Below, piece after piece: positions 15,616 through 20,000 of a DNA stretch of 20,000 nt. The DNA is taken from positions 57,932 through 77,931 of the forward strand of contig CAUYUJ010014766.1 of the NCBI GenBank assembly GCA_963575745.1, read 5' to 3'. The notes below the pieces were generated by a model. It was not told the origin of the DNA and ran no database searches. It saw only the letters and a program-made list of their open reading frames with translations. Source of the stretch: Prorocentrum cordatum. Lineage: Eukaryota; Sar; Dinophyceae; Prorocentrales; Prorocentraceae. A program made the position numbers and the translations under genes. Numbering within the stretch: position 1 is the first letter of the stretch; every line of letters starts with the position of its first letter.

Positions 15616-15767
15616 AAGGAACGATAAACAAGGAACGAAGCCCCTTTCTTCCAAGGAATAACGCATAGGGAACGATGAACAAATAATACGTAACGCATCG
15701 GGAACGATAAATAACGCATGCAAGCCTAAGGCACGACCGAGCCCCTTTTGCAAAGTAAGCGTTCCTT
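15616..15767. mobile_element. Family H short TIR element, copy 2 (152 bp)
   Basis: Starts AAGGAACG and ends CGTTCCTT. Shares AAGGAACGAAGCCCCTTTCT and CACGACCGAGCCCCTTTT with copy 1 (11982-12074). About 55 extra nt consist of repeated AACGCAT, GGGAACGAT and AAATAA words, an internal expansion absent from copy 1. Confidence 0.65.
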
Positions 15768-15928
15768 ATTCAAGCCGCTCGCTCCAGCCCGGCCCGAGGC
15801 ACGCACGAGCGCGCAGCACCGGCCGCAGCTCCGCGCTTCGGGGCCTCCGAGGGAGCGGGGCGCGGCCGCGCGCCCCAGCACGAGCACGCCTGGCACCAGC
15901 GGCAACACACCACGGCAGCGCTCCACTC
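15768..15928. other. No supported feature
   Basis: Very GC-rich spacer. Long frames here continue into the tandem duplication and are not supported as genes. Confidence 0.35.
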
Positions 15929-16305
15929 GCCATCGCTCGGGCGTCCATTCCCTGTGCTTTTGTTCGGTTTCGTGCGTGGCTGTTTCGCCACATGGTCGAG
16001 GATGCTCCTCGATGGTCCTCGCCGAAGGGAAGGATGCACACGTCGGAGCGATGCCAAGCCCGCACCATCCTCGCCGCCGCGATGCCCATGCGGCGGACTC
16101 CGCTCTTGGCGCGGCGGAGAGGGCGCCTTTGACACGGGCGGCACCGACTTGGGGAGGGCCAGCGCTGGCCACCGCTCGGACGCCCCTTCCCTGTGTGTTT
16201 TTTGCCGGTTTCGTGCGTGGCTTTTTTTCGCCAAACGGTCGAGGATGCTCCTCGATGGTCCTCGCCGCAAGAAACATGCACACGCCCGAGCGATGCCGAG
16301 AGCGC
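15929..16305 (+). repeat. Tandem duplication, period about 240 bp
   Basis: 15929-16055 and 16168-16300 match closely: CA-CGCTCGG-CG, TTCCCTGTG, GGTTTCGTGCGTGGCT, TTTCGCCA, GGTCGAGGATGCTCCTCGAT, GGTCCTCGCCG, ATGCACACG and GAGCGATGCC. Each copy holds the perfect 7-bp hairpin TCGAGGA-TGC-TCCTCGA (15996-16012 and 16239-16255). The ~110 nt between them are less conserved. The reverse strand stays open and repeats 'RTIEEHPRP'. Spacing shifts from 239 to 243 inside the unit, so the copies are not in one shared frame throughout; I therefore do not call a protein. Confidence 0.85.
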
Positions 16306-16529
16306 GGCAAGAAAGCCGGCGCCCCAGCAGCTGCGGAGCACGGCTCGCCCCGCCGTCTTGGCGGCGACCGCCCTGCGCCGCCGGGGCTCCGAGCTCCGCG
16401 CGTGTGCTCTGCGGCGGCTGCCGGCGCGGGCCGCGCGGGCAATCCACCAGGCGCCGAAGATGTCGCGCAACCGCCCCAAGCGTCCGCCGTCTCGAGAGAG
16501 GACTGGGGCGGGAATTTCTCATATCTTTC
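16306..16529. other. No supported feature
   Basis: Very GC-rich sequence with Ala/Arg-rich frames on both strands. Nothing recognised. Confidence 0.35.
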
Positions 16530-16648
16530 GGCCTCTCGGGGTCCTTACAGGGCCTCGGGACCGTTGAAAGACCGACTCGGGATGACAGGGGGGTCCCGGG
16601 GAAGTGGTCGAGGGTCGGGGGTCCACGTCTCTCGAACAAATCGAGACG
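16530..16648 (+). repeat. Dispersed repeat K, copy 2
   Basis: Collinear with 9319-9435. Exact anchors are CGACTCGGGATG (16573-16584) and GGGGTCCACGT (16618-16628), followed by CGAACAAA. Confidence 0.65.
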
Positions 16649-16737
16649 CTGGATGTCTGGGTCTTGAGCAGGCTGCCGTGCCCCAGGCATGACAGCGCCA
16701 TCGTGATGTGCAGCGTGCTTGGCTCTCTTGATGGGAG

Positions 16738-16854
16738 CGCTCTGAGCATGCCGAAGCTCGTGCGGGAGGCCTAGGGAGCCAGACGGGTGACCAGTACCAG
16801 CCCGATGAGTTCGGGTATCCTCACAAGGGAGACTGGCAGTTTAGGCTGTCCTAA
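16738..16854 (+). CDS. Weak candidate exon, unknown protein
   Basis: Following a pyrimidine-rich stretch and an AG (16736-16737), the frame reads RSEHAEARAGG, then SQTGDQYQPDEFGYPHKGDW and QFRLS before TAA 16852-16854. Codon third positions favour G and C and the amino-acid text is protein-like, but there is no methionine and no known domain. If real it is a terminal or internal exon. The next exon-like stretch is 17171-17347, across CT-rich DNA, and I found no frame-consistent splice between the two. Confidence 0.25.
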   Translation, partial: RSEHAEARAGGLGSQTGDQYQPDEFGYPHKGDWQFRLS

Positions 16855-16936
16855 GGTCAACCCCGTCGCCTGGGCGCTTCGCGATCTGCTCGCAGATTGC
16901 CCTCTTCTTATGTGTAGGCTCACGCTTACTGTTTGT

Positions 16937-17145
16937 TCTCTCGCTCTTTCTCTCTCTCTCTCTCTCTTTCTCTTGATCACTTTTTTTGCTTCTCTCCATC
17001 CCTCTCTTCCCTGATCACCCTGTGTTTGTCTCTGTCTCTGTATCTCTCTCATGTTGATCTATATCTCTAGCTGTATATGTATTATTATTATTATTATTAA
17101 TACTCTTTTTCTTTTCTCTCTCTCTCTCTCTCCCTCTCTCCCGCG
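16937..17145. repeat. CT-rich microsatellites and (ATT)n
   Basis: TCTCTCTCTCTC runs occur at about 16940-16972 and 17115-17145, with a short (ATT)n at about 17082-17098 between them. It could be intronic polypyrimidine DNA ahead of the AG at 17169-17170; that is inference. Confidence 0.75.
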
Positions 17146-17170
17146 AGCCCTCGCCTCGCGATCTCAACAG

Positions 17171-17347
17171 CGTGCGCGTGCGAACGCACGACGTACAAAT
17201 CCCACACGAGCGAATCCGGAGGATGTGTACACCGATCTTCAGGCAGAGAAGAACCTGGGGAATGGAGCGAAGAAGAAACAAGTGCCCGACGTGGAGCTCC
17301 CCATCTGTGCAAATCAGTTCCTGGCTCTCCCGTCTGTGAGCGTCTGA
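17171..17347 (+). CDS. Weak candidate exon, unknown protein
   Basis: After CTCGCGATCTCAACAG (AG at 17169-17170) the frame reads a basic stretch, then NPEDVYTDLQAEKNLGNGAK, KKQVPDVELPICANQ and FLALPSVSV to TGA 17345-17347. Mixed composition and G/C-favouring third positions make it more protein-like than the neighbourhood. The minus strand is also open here, which weakens the case. No family recognised. It ends about 20 bp before the family D satellite. Confidence 0.3.
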   Translation, partial: RARANARRTNPTRANPEDVYTDLQAEKNLGNGAKKKQVPDVELPICANQFLALPSVSV

Positions 17348-18342
17348 GCGAAAGAAGCTCAGCCTGTGGCGACTCATCGGCTCCTGGAGGCCCCCCCATT
17401 TGGAGTGCCCCAATGGTATGCCTGACACATCGGGGTGATATTGGGAGTCCGAAAGGAGAGGGGCTGAAGGTGCCCAATCCAGCGTTTCCTCTGGGAGATC
17501 ACACGATCTGGGTGCGAACAGGCAAGTGGAATGCCCCATGACGGCTCCAAGCTGGGGTGCAAACGCAACTTGCCTACTGCATCGCGGTCGGGGGTGCCAA
17601 AACCATCGAAACGAATGAGCCCCCCCCCAAATCGAAGTGAGAACGAGCAAGTCCAACACCTCTTTGCGGTTCCTCCTTAAAGCGTTCAACTGCTATGCCA
17701 ACTTTACCGACGTGACCGTGATGCTTTCAAATGTACTTGGGGACACTCAACGCGCGACCCCGCTCGACGCCTCACCACACTCCACAACATCTGGGCGCGA
17801 ACGGGCAAATGCCCTCCTCCCTGGCGGCTCCTCCTTGGGCTGCCCAAGTGCCATGCCTGCAATGTCGCGGTGGTTATAGGGGTCTCAAAAGAAACATTGT
17901 CTGGCCCACCAAGCGAGCCAACCGCAAGAGAGACATCCCCACGATCCGGGCGCGAACTCGGGGACTGTAACCAACCCTAGCGGCTCCATATTGGGGGTGC
18001 AGGAGTGCCACGCCTGCTATGTTGCGATGGCCGTGCGGCGCTCAAAACATAAATGCCTGGCCCACCAAACGAGAAAACCGCTTGAGTCATCCCGGCAATC
18101 TGGGTGCAAACTCGGTGAATAAACCCACCCTTGCGATTATTACTCCGTAGGGCGCTTCAAGCCCACGCCTGCTATGTCGCGGCGATCATGGGGCCCTTAT
18201 ACGAAAGCTTGCATGGCTCACCAAATGAGCAAACCACGTGAGACATCCCCACAATCGGGGCGCGGACGGTGAAACTAAGCCACCCCTTGCGGCTGCCCCT
18301 TGGGGCGCCCCAGTGCCATGACTGCTAAATTTCGGCGATCAT

Positions 18343-18495
18343 GAGTGAGACTGGAACTGAGGAGCGCATATTAGTTGGCCTGCATGGGTAGGTCAGGACG
18401 TGAATCTGAATATGCACGAGTCGGAGCGTGGATGCTCACACTGTGAATGGCATGTGTGAGAGCATATGAGCATGACCCCGGGAGAATACGACATG
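18343..18495 (+). repeat. Extra segment 1 inside a family D unit
   Basis: Lies between GGCGATCATG and ATGATCTCAAAA of one unit. It is G/T-rich with GTAGGTC, GTGAATCTGAATATG (18400-18414) and GTGTGAGAGCATATGAG. Resembles segment 2. Confidence 0.75.
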
Positions 18496-18646
18496 ATCTC
18501 AAAAAGAAAGGGCCTGGACCACCAAACGAGCAAAGCGCCTGAAGCATCCCCACACTCTGGGATCGAATGAATGGGGGCATTACACCACCCCTGGCTGCTC
18601 ATCCTTGCGGCGCCCAAGTGCCATGCCTGCTACATTACGGCGATGA

Positions 18647-18905
18647 AGGGTGAGCCTTAGTCCAAAGAGAGTGTATGAGTTGGTCTGAGTATGGGTGACA
18701 GGTTGTGGGTAGGTCTGAGCGTAAGTCAGAGCATGCGTGAGTCTGAATGTGGGCTATCACGGTCTGAGTGGCACAATGGTGTGACTCTAAGACTGCGTTG
18801 GCAGAGTACGGATGGATTTGCGTGAAAGTGGCCTGTGCATGAGTGAGTCTGAATGTGACTGAGTAGGAACGCATCTGGGTGTCAATGGATATGATGGTGG
18901 TGATG
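18647..18905 (+). repeat. Extra segment 2 inside a family D unit
   Basis: Lies at the same unit position as segment 1, after GGCGATGA and before GTTCTCAACA. It shares AGTTGG-CTG, TATGGGT, GTAGGTC and the repeated GTGAGTCTGAATGTG (18737-18751 and 18843-18857). C-poor relative to the array. Confidence 0.75.
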
Positions 18906-19756
18906 AGGTTCTCAACACAGGAGCGCCGGGGGTGCCCAAACCAGCGAAACGCCTGAAGCAACTCCATAATCGAGATGAGAACGGGCGACAGCAACACCGC
19001 CTGGCGGCTCCCCCGTGGGGTGCCGAAATGGTATACGTGCTTTATCGTATAGATCGCAGGGCCCTCAGAAGTTGAGAACCATGGGCGCCAATCGAGCGAC
19101 CCGCCCGAGACCTCCACACAGTCCACACAATCTGGGCGCGAGCGGGAGCATGTCCCCCTCTCGGGCGCGAGCGGGAGTGTCCAAATGCCACGCCTGTTGT
19201 GTGGCGGTGATCCCGATGCTTTCAAAGAAGGAGGGGTCTGGCCCATCGAACGAGCAAACCGCTGGAGACGTACTTATAAGTTGGTCGAGCAGGCAAGCAC
19301 CCCTCTCCCTGGCGGCTCCGCCATTGGGGCGCCCAAGTGCCATGCCTGCTGTGCTGCGGTGATCATGGAGCTCTCAAAAAACATCGAAAGGTCTGGCCCA
19401 CCAGACGAGCAACTCGCCCGAGACGTCCGCACGAGCTGGGCGCGGACGACGACATGAAGCCACCCCTGGCCGCTCCTCCCTGCCGTGCCCAAGCGCCGCG
19501 CCTGCTATGTCGCGGTGACCACGGGGCCCTTGCACGACAGTCTGTGTGGTCCACCAAACGAGCCAACCGCCCGCGACGACTCCCACACTCTGGGCTCCTC
19601 CTTGGCGTGTCTACGCGGCACGCGGGCCACGGCGCGGTGGTCACGGGGCTCTCAGGAGGGGTCTGGCCCACCAGGCGAGCCAACCGCCTGACACGCCTTC
19701 CCACAATTGGGGCGCGAACGTCGACAGGACACCACGTCTGACAACTCCTCCCTATC

Positions 19757-19835
19757 ATTCCAACATACCACACATGATTTCTATCCCTATCGTACAAAAC
19801 CCACACATTCTATATCACGATCAACATAACAATCT
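19757..19835 (+). repeat. G-depleted AT-rich replacement within a family D unit
   Basis: Replaces the GGGGCGCCCAAGTG...GTGATC part of a unit with sequence that has almost no G on the plus strand (ATTCCAACATACCACACATG, CAAAACCCACACATTC). Flanked on both sides by ordinary family D text (CAACTCCTCCCT before, ATCTCAAACACC and GGGCCCACC after). Confidence 0.6.
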
Positions 19836-20000
19836 CAAACACCTCTCGGGCCCACCAACCTAGACAATCGCCTGGGACATCCCAAGACTCTGTGCGCGAA
19901 TTGGGACATGCAACGTTCTCAAACGACAAGGGTCAAGCCCACCAAACGAGTCAACCGCCTGAGACATGGAAATAAAACAACCCCTGGTGGCTCCCCCTTT

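Larger units (their letters stand above)
17366..20000 (+). repeat. Family D satellite array (about 156-bp unit), runs off the window
   Basis: Recurring blocks in order are CCCACCAAACGAGC, AACCGCCTGAGACATCCCC, ACAATCTGGGCGCGAAC, CCACCCCTGGCGGCTCC, GGGGCGCCCAAGTG, CATGCCTGCTATGTCGCGG, TGATCATGG and CTCAAAA. The CCTGCTA marker lies near 17849, 18009, 18164, 18317, 18622, 19032, 19189, 19341 and 19498. Spacings are 152-160, except about 305 and 410 where extra segments occur and about 120 for a shortened unit after 19498. Units from 17366 to about 17740 are strongly diverged, as expected at an array edge. Every unit is on the same strand. No coding function is supported. Confidence 0.93.

Noticed and set aside
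15726-16692. Several 230-310 residue frames on both strands
   Set aside because: Very GC-rich DNA with few stops, plus a tandem duplication. Six overlapping frames are open, so length alone is no evidence.
1-20000. Spliced-leader, telomere repeat, tRNA and rRNA genes
   Set aside because: I looked for a dinoflagellate spliced-leader-like sequence, TTTAGGG-type repeats, tRNA T-arm motifs and rRNA-like stretches and saw none.

Overview
This window looks like nuclear DNA of a GC-rich, repeat-laden protist. It has no bacterial gene layout. There are no long ORFs with recognisable domains, no ribosome-binding-site/operon structure, and no tRNA, rRNA or CRISPR. Instead it holds long trinucleotide tracts, tandem satellites, minisatellites, fold-back elements and several short dispersed repeat families. 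Two or three short stretches read like exons beside pyrimidine-rich introns. A dinoflagellate or other large-genome alga is my best guess, from overall character only: I found no spliced-leader sequence, telomere repeat or marker gene to prove it.

Layout. 1-2600: GC-rich unsupported sequence with a (CCT)n tract, a 101-bp direct duplication, the first copy of a ~160-bp dispersed element (family A) and a cluster of a 10-bp motif in both orientations. 2600-4440: a fold-back element (family B), long (GGA)n tracts, and an ~82-bp satellite (family C, minus orientation). 4440-6420: the best gene evidence, with candidate exons at 4527-4719, 5231-5307 and 5615-5849 and pyrimidine-rich probable introns, then a second family B element directly followed by family A copy 2. 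6420-9640: dispersed repeat I, a 194-bp fold-back (family E), a ~530-bp GATA microsatellite, an 11/12-bp minisatellite, family A copy 3, a (CCT)n tract and repeat K. 9640-11360: family C in plus orientation, split by a degenerate CCAAGAGG-type minisatellite, ending in a hairpin cluster. 11360-16650: a short TIR element (family H, two copies), three more trinucleotide tracts, family A copy 4, a large fold-back (family G), second copies of repeats J, I and K, and a ~240-bp tandem duplication. 16700-17350: two weak exon candidates around CT-rich DNA. 17366-20000: a ~156-bp satellite (family D) running off the right edge, with two units carrying a related extra segment at the same internal position.

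The main content is therefore an ecosystem of small non-coding repeats rather than a gene system. At least five families have inverted-repeat or fold-back structure, as expected of MITE-like non-autonomous elements, but no transposase was seen. Most long open frames here are artefacts of trinucleotide repeats (poly-Pro/Leu/Ser/Glu/Arg/Gly on the two strands) and are not annotated as genes.
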